Source of the DNA: Saliterribacillus persicus
Lineage (GTDB): Bacteria > Bacillota > Bacilli > Bacillales > Amphibacillaceae
Assembly (NCBI RefSeq): GCF_003337485.1
Contig: NZ_QPJJ01000003.1
Coordinates: 285,450-349,449 of the forward strand
Length of the DNA: 64,000 bases
Direction: 5' to 3'
Below, in pieces: positions 9,659-18,689 of the stretch. Numbering within the stretch: position 1 is the stretch's first letter; each line of letters starts with the position of its first letter. The notes under the pieces are model-generated. The model had not been told where the DNA came from, ran no database searches, and saw only the letters and a program-made list of their open reading frames with translations. The position numbers and the translations under genes were made by a program.

Positions 9659-10621
9659 TTAATATGTTGGCCACCCTTGACTATCCCAATATAGATCATT
9701 GATCAACAATCTTGGTAAACCATTGCTATCTGCATCATACGCATGTCTTACAAAGATATTATTGTTGTATACATCCTGATGACCAGGTGCGACCCATTTG
9801 TCATTTCCAGTATCAAAAATCGTTCCTCCACCATAAAGCATGTTTTGACCAACCTTATCTTCATAAGGTCCTGTGATACTTGTCGAACGACCTACCGCTA
9901 CCTTGTAAGTACTATCCAAACCATTACAGCATTTATCAAAAGAAACAAACAGGTAATAGTAGCCATTTCTATACGTTATGCTAGGTGCTTCAACTGCTCC
10001 ATCTGGATGATCTGGTCTTGCAGCAATAGAGTGCATGGAACCAGTTGGCTTCATTGTATTTGAATCTAATCTCGTTAGTTTAATCCCACTCCAAAATGAG
10101 CCAAATGATAGCCACGGCTGTCCATATTCATCAATAACAAGATCCCCATCTATTGCGTTATAATTATCATTTGTAGTGGAACGGACCACTAAACCATCAT
10201 CACGCCAATTTCCAGAAGCTATACTTTCCGTTGAAACTAATCCTACGAAAGAATTATTGGATCCAAAAGAAGATACAGAATAATATAGCCAATATCTTCC
10301 ATCATAATACTGAATATCTGGAGCCCATTGTGCGCTCGTATGATTTGGCACATAATCACTCCACCAGCTAAGAGGTTCAGGAAAAATCACAGGCGCCTCA
10401 TTCCAATTTAAACCGTCTTGAGAATAGATAACGCGTATTCCATTCCCATCCTCCTCTCCTGTCCCAAATGTCCACCATGTATCGCCTTCCTTAATGGTGG
10501 AAGGATCATGGATCATGGGATGCTCATCCATTGCCCAAAATGCTGCTGATACAGAGATGTTATAAATCCCAAAAAGAGCCAAAACCAAAACCAACACTTT
10601 ACCTACTTCTTTCAACTTCAT
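9659..10621 (-). CDS. Exported endo-1,5-alpha-L-arabinanase, GH43
   Basis: A 320-residue secreted five-bladed beta-propeller hydrolase that cuts the alpha-1,5-arabinan backbone of pectin. A Sec signal peptide (about 1-27) is followed by GH43 motifs: the catalytic base Asp39 in MIHDPST, the pKa-modulating Asp158 in YNAIDGDLVID, and the acid Glu211 in GAVEAPSI. The start at 10621 is chosen for AAGGAGTGATGGA. No arabinose uptake or utilisation genes are adjacent, so it is an isolated scavenging enzyme. A cre-like site lies in its leader. Confidence 0.9.
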   Translation of the reverse strand: MKLKEVGKVLVLVLALFGIYNISVSAAFWAMDEHPMIHDPSTIKEGDTWWTFGTGEEDGNGIRVIYSQDGLNWNEAPVIFPEPLSWWSDYVPNHTSAQWAPDIQYYDGRYWLYYSVSSFGSNNSFVGLVSTESIASGNWRDDGLVVRSTTNDNYNAIDGDLVIDEYGQPWLSFGSFWSGIKLTRLDSNTMKPTGSMHSIAARPDHPDGAVEAPSITYRNGYYYLFVSFDKCCNGLDSTYKVAVGRSTSITGPYEDKVGQNMLYGGGTIFDTGNDKWVAPGHQDVYNNNIFVRHAYDADSNGLPRLLINDLYWDSQGWPTY

Positions 10622-10647
10622 TCCATCACTCCTTAACATTTTTATTA

Positions 10648-10661
10648 AGTATGCGCTTACA
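10648..10661 (-). promoter_or_regulatory. Putative CcpA cre site
   Basis: Read on the minus strand TGTAAGCGCATACT matches the cre consensus TGWAARCGYTWNCW with one mismatch. It sits 27 bases before the arabinanase start, where it would block transcription in rich sugar. This fits a plant-polymer hydrolase. Confidence 0.6.
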
Positions 10662-10930
10662 TTTTTATTTAAAATTAATCTCATACTTATTAGTTATGGA
10701 GTCTATCACACTTTACATCGCTTGTTAATTTATTTATTAGAAAATGATTCCAATTTACCATACTAATAATGAAATGATAATAATTAACAATTTATGGAAC
10801 TAAATTGTTACCTCAGTCTATCAATCCATTACAAAATGATGTTACTTATTTTAAATTAATTATGTAATTTTTTTAAAAATATATCATTCAAATATAGTAA
10901 TCAAGGCCATAGAACTTAATAATTTTCATT

Positions 10931-10968
10931 AGAAAAAGGCTAGGACTGTTAGTCGCTAACCTTTTTCT
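10931..10968 (-). terminator. Intrinsic terminator of the P450 gene
   Basis: AGAAAAAGG and CCTTTTTCT form a stem about 40 bases beyond the P450 stop. The stretch 10662-10930 between the arabinanase and P450 genes is AT-rich and shows nothing else recognisable. Confidence 0.6.
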
Positions 10969-11008
10969 ACTTTTATTCACTTTGCTTATGATTTTTTCAT
11001 CTTTATTA

Positions 11009-12262
11009 TTACTTAACTTTTATATTCCTAATTTCCACTTTACTCTCTGGAAGTGCGGGAATATCATTCATACTAAACTTGAAATCTTGTGTTGGAAATT
11101 CAAAAGAAATTTCGTTCACAAAATAATCTAAGGTTTCCTTCAGTATATCAATCGTTATCCACTCTCCTGCACACCGGTGACCAATATCAAATTCTCCCCC
11201 ACCTTGTGGAATAAAATCAAATGGGGAAGCCTGCCATTCCTCGAACCGATCTGGATAAAATTGGCCTGGATTACTCCATAGTGCTGGATCATGATTGGTG
11301 CCATATAAATCTAATAATACCAGTGTACCTTCTTTAAAGTTATAACCATTCCAATCAAAGCTTTCTTTAACTCTCGCAGTAGTGAACGGAAAGAATGGAT
11401 AATACCTTCTTACTTCCTGTACAAAATGTAGTAATTTCTCTTTGTCACTGTCTTTAAGCTTTTCCACTTCTTCCGGATAGTCATGTAAAGCTAGAACTAA
11501 AAAATCTACATAAACCGCAATTGCAACAATTGGACGTAATAAATTTAACAATTCCACTGCAACAATTTTTTTATCCAATAACTCACCCTGCAAATCCGTA
11601 TGAAAGGAAAATTGATGGAGAGCACGATTTTGATTCACCTGCACCTCGCGATTTCGTACCCTTTCTACCAAATCCATCATCCAGTCTTCAGCCTTATTAC
11701 GAGACATCCTCGCCTTCCAGTGCTTTGGTCCAATATCCGCTGCATTTTCAAACATGTCAGACAGCTCATCCACCCATTGTTCTGCTTCCTCTTCTTTAAA
11801 CGGAACTCCTGTAAAGCGAAGCGCCAGACGAGTTAGAATGAGTTTTGAGGTGTTATAAACATTTACTTCTTCAGATTGGTTGTTAAGTTCTTTTCGCCAT
11901 TCTTCTTTTGTCATGTTTTGGATTTCGCTGAGATGTTCCTTCGTCATCAGCGACATAAACATCGCTTTACGGTGATGATGCTCCTCACCGTCTAAGCCCT
12001 GCACTCCACCTTGACCAAATAATGTCTTTTGAATTCTTCCCGGAGCTGCACCTTTACGTGAAAATTTATCATTATTATAAAATAATGCTGCTTCTTCTTT
12101 TCCGATTAAACAGATAGCTTTTTCACCTAACAATTTTGTTTCAAAAATGCGCGAATCGTATTTATCCTTACGATTCATGATGAAAAAATAGCCTTCTTTT
12201 AATAATTGTAGGGTATGGTCCAATCCTTTGTCTTTTGGCATATCAGTATGTTCCTTGCTCAT
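11009..12262 (-). CDS. Fatty-acid peroxygenase, cytochrome P450 CYP152 family
   Basis: A 417-residue cytosolic haem enzyme of the CYP152 group (B. subtilis CypC/YbdT, OleT-like), which uses hydrogen peroxide to hydroxylate fatty acids or, in some members, decarboxylate them to alkenes. Diagnostic features: Arg243-Pro in LLRPIVAIAVY, where the substrate carboxylate binds in place of the usual acid/alcohol pair; the ExxR motif (Glu283, Arg286); and haem ligand Cys364 in GEFDIGHRCAGEW. QGGVQGLDGEEHHHRK covers the active-site His region; the residue at the position that separates hydroxylases from OleT (His versus Gln) needs alignment. GGAGGGATATGC precedes the ATG. Confidence 0.93.
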   Translation of the reverse strand: MSKEHTDMPKDKGLDHTLQLLKEGYFFIMNRKDKYDSRIFETKLLGEKAICLIGKEEAALFYNNDKFSRKGAAPGRIQKTLFGQGGVQGLDGEEHHHRKAMFMSLMTKEHLSEIQNMTKEEWRKELNNQSEEVNVYNTSKLILTRLALRFTGVPFKEEEAEQWVDELSDMFENAADIGPKHWKARMSRNKAEDWMMDLVERVRNREVQVNQNRALHQFSFHTDLQGELLDKKIVAVELLNLLRPIVAIAVYVDFLVLALHDYPEEVEKLKDSDKEKLLHFVQEVRRYYPFFPFTTARVKESFDWNGYNFKEGTLVLLDLYGTNHDPALWSNPGQFYPDRFEEWQASPFDFIPQGGGEFDIGHRCAGEWITIDILKETLDYFVNEISFEFPTQDFKFSMNDIPALPESKVEIRNIKVK

Positions 12263-12429
12263 GCATATCCCTCCACCGTTACGTTTTGTTAATAGCTTTC
12301 CCCTTACTCCTCATATAAAAACTTAAGTAGAAGGAAATTATTACAAATTTTAAAATTGAAATGCCCTCTAGTTTTTAGTTACTTCACGATATAGGGAGAA
12401 TAAGAAGTTTTAGTAACTTCAGACTTCTA

Positions 12430-12476
12430 AAATTTAAAAACCATTTTCTGTTGATAAGAAAATGGTTTTTAAATTT
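12430..12476 (-). terminator. Intrinsic terminator of the NERD gene
   Basis: A 20-bp near-perfect stem with AACCATTTTCT/AGAAAATGGTT at its heart overlaps the last bases of the NERD gene and is flanked by T-rich sequence. Confidence 0.75.
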
Positions 12477-13320
12477 AGTATACTTTTGTTTGGCGTTGAT
12501 GATCGTAGCAATAAACTTTCCCAGCAAACTTCTTATTAGATAAACAATACGTTTTCACTTTTTCTGATACGACCTTTTTACAAATGGAGCATGTAGCATC
12601 AGATTTCTCATTTTTTGTTACAGGTGGTTCTTTCTTCTGAGCTTTTAATGAATTAACATGACTTTCCCTTATAAGCTTATCCTCTATATTTTCACTTTTA
12701 TACTTTTGAAAAAGACTTTCCATTTCTACACTAGTTAAAACTGGTTCTTCATGCTGCAATTTTAATACATTTATTTTTCGATTAATAAAATCGGACAGCT
12801 CAATATCGTAAACAAGTAATTGATCCGAAGAAATTTTCCGAAGATCTACTTCATCGATTTTAAATGTACTTCGTTTTGTAAAAGATACAACTGAAATAAA
12901 GGTCGAATGAAACTTCTTCTCTGTTATATTCTTCAATGCTTCAATATGACCATAATTTTGTATGAATGGATTCATCATTTTAAACTTCCCATTCACAGAC
13001 CATGTTTTTCTATCTTTTCCTCCATATATCGTTCCTTGATAGTTCTTTGTTTCAATAACAAATATCCCATATGGAGTAATAAGGAGATGATCGATTTGTG
13101 AATACTTTGATTTAGCTTTTTTATTCTCAATCATTAAGTCATTTAAATACTTATATTCTTTAGGAAATTGAGATAATTGAACATCTATTTTATGTTCTCC
13201 TATTTCTCCTTTTCTTGTAGCAATGTGTTGGTTATGCTTCTTTTTTGGTTTTGATGCTTTTTTCTCCACTTTTTTCACTACTTTTTCTTTACCTTTAAAC
13301 AAATTTGAAAATAGACCCAT
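12475..13320 (-). CDS. NERD-domain protein with C-terminal zinc-ribbon-like motif
   Basis: A 281-residue protein. Residues about 1-40 are Lys-rich; 45-160 form a NERD (nuclease-related) domain with Asp (QIDHLLITPYGIFVI) and ETKNY, the D-(D/E)xK signature of the restriction-endonuclease fold. The C-terminus has a Cys pair (CSICKK) and further Cys/His residues (TYCLSNKKFAGKVYCYDH) that could bind zinc. NERD proteins are linked to DNA processing, but the role is unproven. The start at 13320 has GTGAGGAG upstream; an upstream in-frame ATG lacks one. Confidence 0.8.
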   Translation of the reverse strand: MGLFSNLFKGKEKVVKKVEKKASKPKKKHNQHIATRKGEIGEHKIDVQLSQFPKEYKYLNDLMIENKKAKSKYSQIDHLLITPYGIFVIETKNYQGTIYGGKDRKTWSVNGKFKMMNPFIQNYGHIEALKNITEKKFHSTFISVVSFTKRSTFKIDEVDLRKISSDQLLVYDIELSDFINRKINVLKLQHEEPVLTSVEMESLFQKYKSENIEDKLIRESHVNSLKAQKKEPPVTKNEKSDATCSICKKVVSEKVKTYCLSNKKFAGKVYCYDHQRQTKVY

Positions 13321-13491
13321 ATGTATACTCCTCACCACATTTATACTAAGTCTATTTTCCCATAAAGCCATCAAAAATTAAAGAAGAATTTTCCAAGTAC
13401 ATTTAATGCAAATCCCAATTACAGATAATTAGAGATATATGTCGTTCCCTTATCCTTCTCCTTTTATATTCTATATGGAGGAGGAATACAA

Positions 13492-14334
13492 ATGGCAAAT
13501 TGGAAAGGTTATAGAATAACGAACCCTTATGGATGGATAAATCATCCGATTGATGGAAATAGATCCTTTCACGCCGGGATTGATCTTGTGGAGAGGCATC
13601 AGGCCCCAATTCCAGCATTTATAGGTGGAGAGGTGCTTTTTGCAGGTATGGGTAAAAGTGGTACAGGCTTAGGCGATTATGGAAATGTCGTTTTCTTAAA
13701 GGATACAGCTGGTAAGGGACATCTCTATGCACACTTAGATAGTGTCACGGTAAGTGCTGGACAAAAGGTGAACAGTGGAGATGTAGTTGGCACACAAGGA
13801 GCAACTGGAAGAGTAACTGGGTCTCATCTTCATTTTGAAGTGCGTAAGCGAACTTCACCTAGTTTTGGATGGACACAAGATCGTGAAAGTGGTTCATTGA
13901 ACCCTCAAAATTATGTAGATAGCTTTACTCAAAAAGGCAAGACGGATAACTATATTAAAAAAATTCAACAATTTGTAGTAAATGAAGGATTTAGCATTGC
14001 TATTGATGGTATTGCTGGTCCAAAGACGAGAGCAGGATTGTATAAAGTACTCCAAAATGAATTAAATAAGCAATATAATGCTGGCTTAAAAGTAGATGGT
14101 ATACCAGGACCTAAAACAAAAGCAAAATTAGTCAATGTTGAGCTTGCTGCGACTGGGAATATTACAAAGGTCATTCAAGCGCTATTGAATATTGCTGGTT
14201 ATTATCAAGGAAACCTTGATGGAATATTTGGACAGAAAACTCTTGCGGCTATAAAAGAATTTCAAAAAAATAAAAACTTAACAATCGATGGAATTGTGGG
14301 ACCTAACACATGGAGTGAATTATTTAAGATCTAA
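13492..14334 (+). CDS. M23 endopeptidase with two peptidoglycan-binding repeats, endolysin-like
   Basis: A 280-residue cell-wall hydrolase. The M23 (LytM) domain occupies residues 1-150 with zinc ligands His27 and Asp31 (FHAGIDL) and the HLHF motif (His112, His114). Two PG_binding_1 repeats follow, marked by IDGIAGPKTRAGL / VDGIPGPKTKAKL and DGIFGQKTLAAIKEFQ / IDGIVGPNTW. No signal peptide or membrane segment is present, which is typical of phage endolysins, yet there is no holin or phage neighbour. GGAGGAGGAATACAA precedes the ATG, so translation should be strong. Confidence 0.87.
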   Translation: MANWKGYRITNPYGWINHPIDGNRSFHAGIDLVERHQAPIPAFIGGEVLFAGMGKSGTGLGDYGNVVFLKDTAGKGHLYAHLDSVTVSAGQKVNSGDVVGTQGATGRVTGSHLHFEVRKRTSPSFGWTQDRESGSLNPQNYVDSFTQKGKTDNYIKKIQQFVVNEGFSIAIDGIAGPKTRAGLYKVLQNELNKQYNAGLKVDGIPGPKTKAKLVNVELAATGNITKVIQALLNIAGYYQGNLDGIFGQKTLAAIKEFQKNKNLTIDGIVGPNTWSELFKI

Positions 14335-14351
14335 AGGAATAATTATCAACA

Positions 14352-14393
14352 AAAAGCCCTGCTCTAAATGAAATTACTTAGAACAGGGCTTTT
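14352..14393. terminator. Bidirectional terminator
   Basis: AAAAGCCCTG and CAGGGCTTTT form a strong stem between the converging endolysin-like and oxidoreductase genes. Confidence 0.8.
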
Positions 14394-14416
14394 ACCTAAC
14401 TTCACTAGTATAAGTT

Positions 14417-15361
14417 TTACTCAGCTGTAATAACTATCTTACCGACAGCATGATGCGTTTCACTTAGTTCATGTGCATCGTACACACCTTTTTGCGTTAA
14501 GGGATAGGTGCTCCCAACAATGCTTTTCATTTTTCCTTCTTCTAGTAGACTAGCTAAGAAGCTTAATTGTTTGCCATCAGGCTGTAACCATATACCTTTT
14601 GCCAATACATTTTTTTCTTTTGCTTTGTCTTGATTTGGTTCTCCTACAACGGAAATGATACGTCCGCTATTTTCTTTCAGTACTTCAAAGCTATCTTCTT
14701 GTGTTTTTCCTCCAATTGTTTCAAGCACAAGGTCAACATCCTGCACCACTTCTTTAAAGTCTGTTTTGCGGTAATCGATAATTTCATCCGCACCTAGAGA
14801 CTCAAGAAACTCGTGATTCTTTTGACTAGCAGTTGTCACGACATAAGCGCCTGCATGCTTGGCTAGTTGAATAGCATAGATACCAACACCACCAGCACCA
14901 GCATGAATCAGTACTTTCTCTCCTTCTTTCAGATTACCATGATGAAATAATCCCTGGTATGCCGTTAAACCAGCAAGTGGCACAGCAGCAGCTTCCTCAA
15001 ATGAGATATTAGCAGGTTTTTTCGCTAATAAATGATCATCCACAACAACATGCTCCGCATAGGTTCCAAAGCGTGTTGTATCTGGACGAGCAAATACTTC
15101 ATCTCCTACTTTCCAATCCGTTACCTCTGAACCTACTTCTTCAATAATTCCAGATACATCCCATCCAAGAATGATAGGGAATTCCCATGGTAGCATTTCT
15201 TTTAAATATCCCTCACGAAGTTTCCAATCTATCGGGTTAACGGAAGTAGCTTTTTCACGAATTAATACTTGATTCGCACCTAGCTCTGGTAAAGTGACAG
15301 TACCTTCTTCCAAAACACTTTTATCTCCATACTTATTAATAATCACTGCTTTTGTTTCCAT
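14417..15361 (-). CDS. NADPH:quinone-type medium-chain oxidoreductase
   Basis: A 314-residue zinc-independent member of the medium-chain dehydrogenase/reductase family. The N-terminal GroES-like domain has the VNPIDWKLREG signature. The Rossmann nucleotide site is LIHAGAGGVGIYAIQLAKHAGA. No structural zinc Cys cluster is seen, which favours a quinone or enone reductase reaction. AAAAGGAGTGAACGG precedes the ATG. It is monocistronic and shares a terminator with the converging gene. The 15362-15600 stretch upstream of the start shows no other gene. Confidence 0.9.
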   Translation of the reverse strand: METKAVIINKYGDKSVLEEGTVTLPELGANQVLIREKATSVNPIDWKLREGYLKEMLPWEFPIILGWDVSGIIEEVGSEVTDWKVGDEVFARPDTTRFGTYAEHVVVDDHLLAKKPANISFEEAAAVPLAGLTAYQGLFHHGNLKEGEKVLIHAGAGGVGIYAIQLAKHAGAYVVTTASQKNHEFLESLGADEIIDYRKTDFKEVVQDVDLVLETIGGKTQEDSFEVLKENSGRIISVVGEPNQDKAKEKNVLAKGIWLQPDGKQLSFLASLLEEGKMKSIVGSTYPLTQKGVYDAHELSETHHAVGKIVITAE

Positions 15362-15600
15362 ATTCCGTTCACTCCTTTTATAAAGTCTAACGTCCTTTTT
15401 CTTCTGTTACATAATCTATTATCATACCTACCCTTCTTTTCTTTCAACCAATCTGTTTATAAAAAAAAGGAATAGTTGGTAGAAAAATCAACTAGCATTT
15501 ATCAAACAATAAAAGGACTATAGGCAGTATACCCTCTTTTCATTTTTATAATACTGTTCTTATAATTTCATAATCATGAAGCTTCACATTAACACCACAA

Positions 15601-15636
15601 AAAATCCCCGCACTACTTAAAAAGTGTGGGGATTTT
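15601..15636 (-). terminator. Intrinsic terminator of the ketosynthase-kinase operon
   Basis: AAAATCCCCGCACT pairs with AGTGTGGGGATTTT (one G-U), 10 bases past the kinase stop. Confidence 0.8.
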
Positions 15637-15646
15637 AATAGTTATT

Positions 15647-17101
15647 CTATTCATTTTTTAAATTCATAATTCCATTTTTAGGTAATTCAAGCTGAAAATG
15701 TGTGCCTTCTGAGCTACTTTCCACTACATTGATATTCCCAAGATGTTCAATCATTGTTTTTTTAACGAATGGTAATCCCAAGCCCATGCCTCTTTCATTA
15801 TAAGATATAAATGGATCAAAAATGCTTTCCCAATTTCCTTTAGGAATGCCTTTCCCTTTATCCTTCAGATGAATAATTATCGTTTCCTCAATTATCTCTG
15901 TATTTATTATTATTTTCTTATCTTCTCTATCGTTTGGCATTGCTTCTATACTATTTTTGATTAAATTAATAAACAATTGCTCAAAATTAGTCTTATTCAC
16001 ATGAGCTTCTAGTGGCGCATAATTATTCGTAAATTGAACAGTTACTTCATGCTCTTTAAGCATCTCTGATAAAAAACCAATTGCACGGTTAATAATTATT
16101 TCGATGTTTTCCTTCTTTATAGAAACAGAAGAAGACTTTAAGTATTCCTTATAATTATTCGTTAACCCTTCCAAATGCTCGGAGGATTTCTGAATCATAT
16201 CAACCGCAACTTTATCTTTTTTTCCCAATGCCTCTTTATTATCAAGCAAGCTAGAAAATCCCATAATAATTTGATTGGTATTTTTAACCTCGTGGATCAA
16301 ACTACCCGCTAAACTACCAGTATAGTCTAGCTTTTTCTGTCTTTCCATCAATTGATAATAACGAGCCTTCATCTGTGTATTCATTTTTATAAATTCATGC
16401 ACAATAAATGTTGAGAACATGATAACTCCGATACTACTAGATATCACACCCATTTCAGGGAAAAAGTTAAGAAATCCAGATACAATTAAAAAGACAGAAT
16501 AAATACAGAAGACTCGTAGAAAGCTTCTCATATTAGAATCAATCATCAATTTCGTAGTTAAATAGACGATGACCATGAGTAGAACAAAGCCCAACATATG
16601 AACAAAGTATACCCAGGATAGTGGTCCATACACAGGGAAATAATGATCTATTGGCAGAAAGGTTGTCCTATTTGTATGTAAACTATCAATTCCAACCGGA
16701 AACCAGTTTATTAAATAAACAATCCCACTCCAGGCAGTCAAAAAATAAAGGGTGCGTTTATCAAATATTTTAAGAAGCACTATCCAAAACCTATTACTTC
16801 TTTTTAGTATAGTTGGCTCATCATTTAAGATCGTACAAGTTATGTAAAATACGATTGGTACAGAAAAGGTTGGCCCTAGACGAAGTAATTTAAATAAGAT
16901 AAGAGCCGTTTCCTCTGATAAACCATCGGCAAAATAAAGTATCCCTACATCTATTTGCCAAATTGCTACTAAAAGCATATAGACAAATAAAGCAGTAGAT
17001 AATTTTGACTCTTTATATATACTTTTCATACTAAGTGCTAAAACCAACGGCATTAGCCCTATCGTACAAATTAGTAACCCGATAATCATTGAATTCATCA
17101 C
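15647..17101 (-). CDS. Seven-TM sensor histidine kinase
   Basis: A 484-residue membrane kinase. About seven hydrophobic segments fill residues 4-240. The dimerisation/phospho-acceptor segment contains His270 in SLIHEVKNTNQ, and the ATPase domain has the N box (NLIKNSIEAM), G1 (DKGKGIP) and G2 (GMGLGLPFVKK). It resembles sporulation-type or 7TMR kinases that take a membrane or lipophilic ligand. There is no response regulator nearby, so it must feed an unlinked one. It lies 21 bp behind the ketosynthase gene and shares a terminator, so one operon. The first codon is GTG followed at once by ATG; the exact start is uncertain. Confidence 0.85.
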   Translation of the reverse strand: MMNSMIIGLLICTIGLMPLVLALSMKSIYKESKLSTALFVYMLLVAIWQIDVGILYFADGLSEETALILFKLLRLGPTFSVPIVFYITCTILNDEPTILKRSNRFWIVLLKIFDKRTLYFLTAWSGIVYLINWFPVGIDSLHTNRTTFLPIDHYFPVYGPLSWVYFVHMLGFVLLMVIVYLTTKLMIDSNMRSFLRVFCIYSVFLIVSGFLNFFPEMGVISSSIGVIMFSTFIVHEFIKMNTQMKARYYQLMERQKKLDYTGSLAGSLIHEVKNTNQIIMGFSSLLDNKEALGKKDKVAVDMIQKSSEHLEGLTNNYKEYLKSSSVSIKKENIEIIINRAIGFLSEMLKEHEVTVQFTNNYAPLEAHVNKTNFEQLFINLIKNSIEAMPNDREDKKIIINTEIIEETIIIHLKDKGKGIPKGNWESIFDPFISYNERGMGLGLPFVKKTMIEHLGNINVVESSSEGTHFQLELPKNGIMNLKNE

Positions 17102-17122
17102 TTCCCGTCTAGGGTGTTTACC

Positions 17123-18316
17123 TTAAGAAATGTATTTTTTAAGATAAGCACAAGCGTTGTTCCCACCATATCCATGATTGGTGATGGCAATTTCGTTTAT
17201 CTCTTGGTAAGTTGTTTCCATTATAATATTCATCTTTTCATAGCCCTTTTTATCGGTGCGAATAGTAGGTGGAATAAAATTATATTCCATACTTACAAAA
17301 GATGCAATCACTTGTAAGATCCCAATTGCACCAAAAGGATTTCCATACATGCTTTTAATAGAAGTATACGGTACTTTATGTTCAAATAAAAGGTTAGAGC
17401 ATTTTTCTTCTATTCTATCATTAATCTGAATCCCTAGTGCTTGACTACTAATATAATCGGGATTTCGATTTACTATTATCGTTTTTAATGCATTCAACAT
17501 TTGATCCCCATCAACATCTAAAGAAAAAATATAATTTCCATCATTATTTGATACTACTTCAACCACTTCACCTTTAATAGAAGCCTTTCTATGTAAGGCA
17601 TCTTCTTCTCTTTCTAGTATAATCACACCTGCAGCCTCTGACATTGCAAAACCTTTACTATCTTCATGAAAAGGAACCGCACCTGCATGAAGCGCTTGAT
17701 TAAGTGGAAGAACTCTTGTTTTTGAAAATGCATAGGTTGTCGCCTGGCTAATCGGGCTATCCGTTCCACCTACGATAGCTATATCGATTTTACCGCTTTC
17801 TAAAAAAAGCATTGCTTCTTCTATTGCTTCCATGCTTGCAGTACAGCCTGTACTTATGGTTTTTACGATTCCTTTCACGCCAATGAAGTGGGCAATAGCA
17901 GCTGTCACACTATGCATATTCGCATAATGTGTAAATGTAACTGGCATTTTATGATAATTATCTTCATTTGCGTCTTTTATAGTATTTTGATACAACTTTT
18001 CGCCCGAGGCCCCAAGAGAAATTCCAAAAAACACCCCGACTTTTTTATCATTTATATCTATTTTAGCAGATTCTATCGCTTCTTTTGCTGCTACTATACC
18101 AAGCTTTGTAACTCTAGGCAATCGATTTATTTTTCTATCCTTTTCTAATGCCTCTAGACCTTCCTTCACATAACCAACGATATTTGACTCATCATGAGGA
18201 CCGGCACTCTCCACAACCTCAAGCGCACAAATACCCTCTTTCAAATTAGACACGTATTGTTTAACATTAGTTGTTTTTGGAGCAATAACACCGTAACCGG
18301 TACATACTATTTTCAT
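17123..18316 (-). CDS. Beta-ketoacyl synthase-like protein lacking both catalytic histidines
   Basis: A 397-residue thiolase-fold protein, full length for KAS I/II or type II PKS KS-alpha. The nucleophile is kept as Cys158 in ISTGCTASMEAI, a sequence closer to KS-alpha of aromatic PKS than to FabF. Where FabF has HGTxT the sequence is SQALG (Gln292), and where it has the KSxxGH motif it reads KSMYGN (Asn326); the C-terminal NHGYGGNNA loop is present. Loss of both His should abolish malonyl decarboxylation, so acyl transfer is likelier than chain elongation. No ACP, ketoreductase or acyltransferase gene is nearby. TTGAGGAGAAAAATAC precedes the ATG. Confidence 0.8.
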   Translation of the reverse strand: MKIVCTGYGVIAPKTTNVKQYVSNLKEGICALEVVESAGPHDESNIVGYVKEGLEALEKDRKINRLPRVTKLGIVAAKEAIESAKIDINDKKVGVFFGISLGASGEKLYQNTIKDANEDNYHKMPVTFTHYANMHSVTAAIAHFIGVKGIVKTISTGCTASMEAIEEAMLFLESGKIDIAIVGGTDSPISQATTYAFSKTRVLPLNQALHAGAVPFHEDSKGFAMSEAAGVIILEREEDALHRKASIKGEVVEVVSNNDGNYIFSLDVDGDQMLNALKTIIVNRNPDYISSQALGIQINDRIEEKCSNLLFEHKVPYTSIKSMYGNPFGAIGILQVIASFVSMEYNFIPPTIRTDKKGYEKMNIIMETTYQEINEIAITNHGYGGNNACAYLKKYIS

Positions 18317-18537
18317 GTATTTTTCTCCTCAATCAGTTATTTATACCCATTTAATTATAGCACTAACATCACAAGTTTGTTCTTAAAAGACAATAATTTT
18401 ATACAAAAATTTGTAAATGATAGAATAACTTAATAAAAAAACTACAATAGAAATAGAAAGGTAATGAATAGGGCATTTTTTAAAATAAAAATGAAATAAC
18501 CTGAAAAAACGATTGGGTAATAGGTTGTCAGACAAAC

Positions 18538-18584
18538 AAAAGATGCCTAACCACTTCGTTATGATGAGGTGGTTAGGCATCTTT
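18538..18584 (-). terminator. Intrinsic terminator downstream of the two-component operon
   Basis: A perfect 16-bp stem (AAAGATGCCTAACCAC with its complement) flanked by T runs lies about 105 bases past the kinase stop. The remaining sequence between 18317 and 18689 shows no gene. Confidence 0.8.
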
Positions 18585-18689
18585 ACTAGAAATTACCTAA
18601 TTCGTTCGCAATTAAGGTTAATATTTATCGAACTAGTTATATTTTTCTCCATTAAGTCTATCAAATAATGTGTATTAGTTATAAACCCT

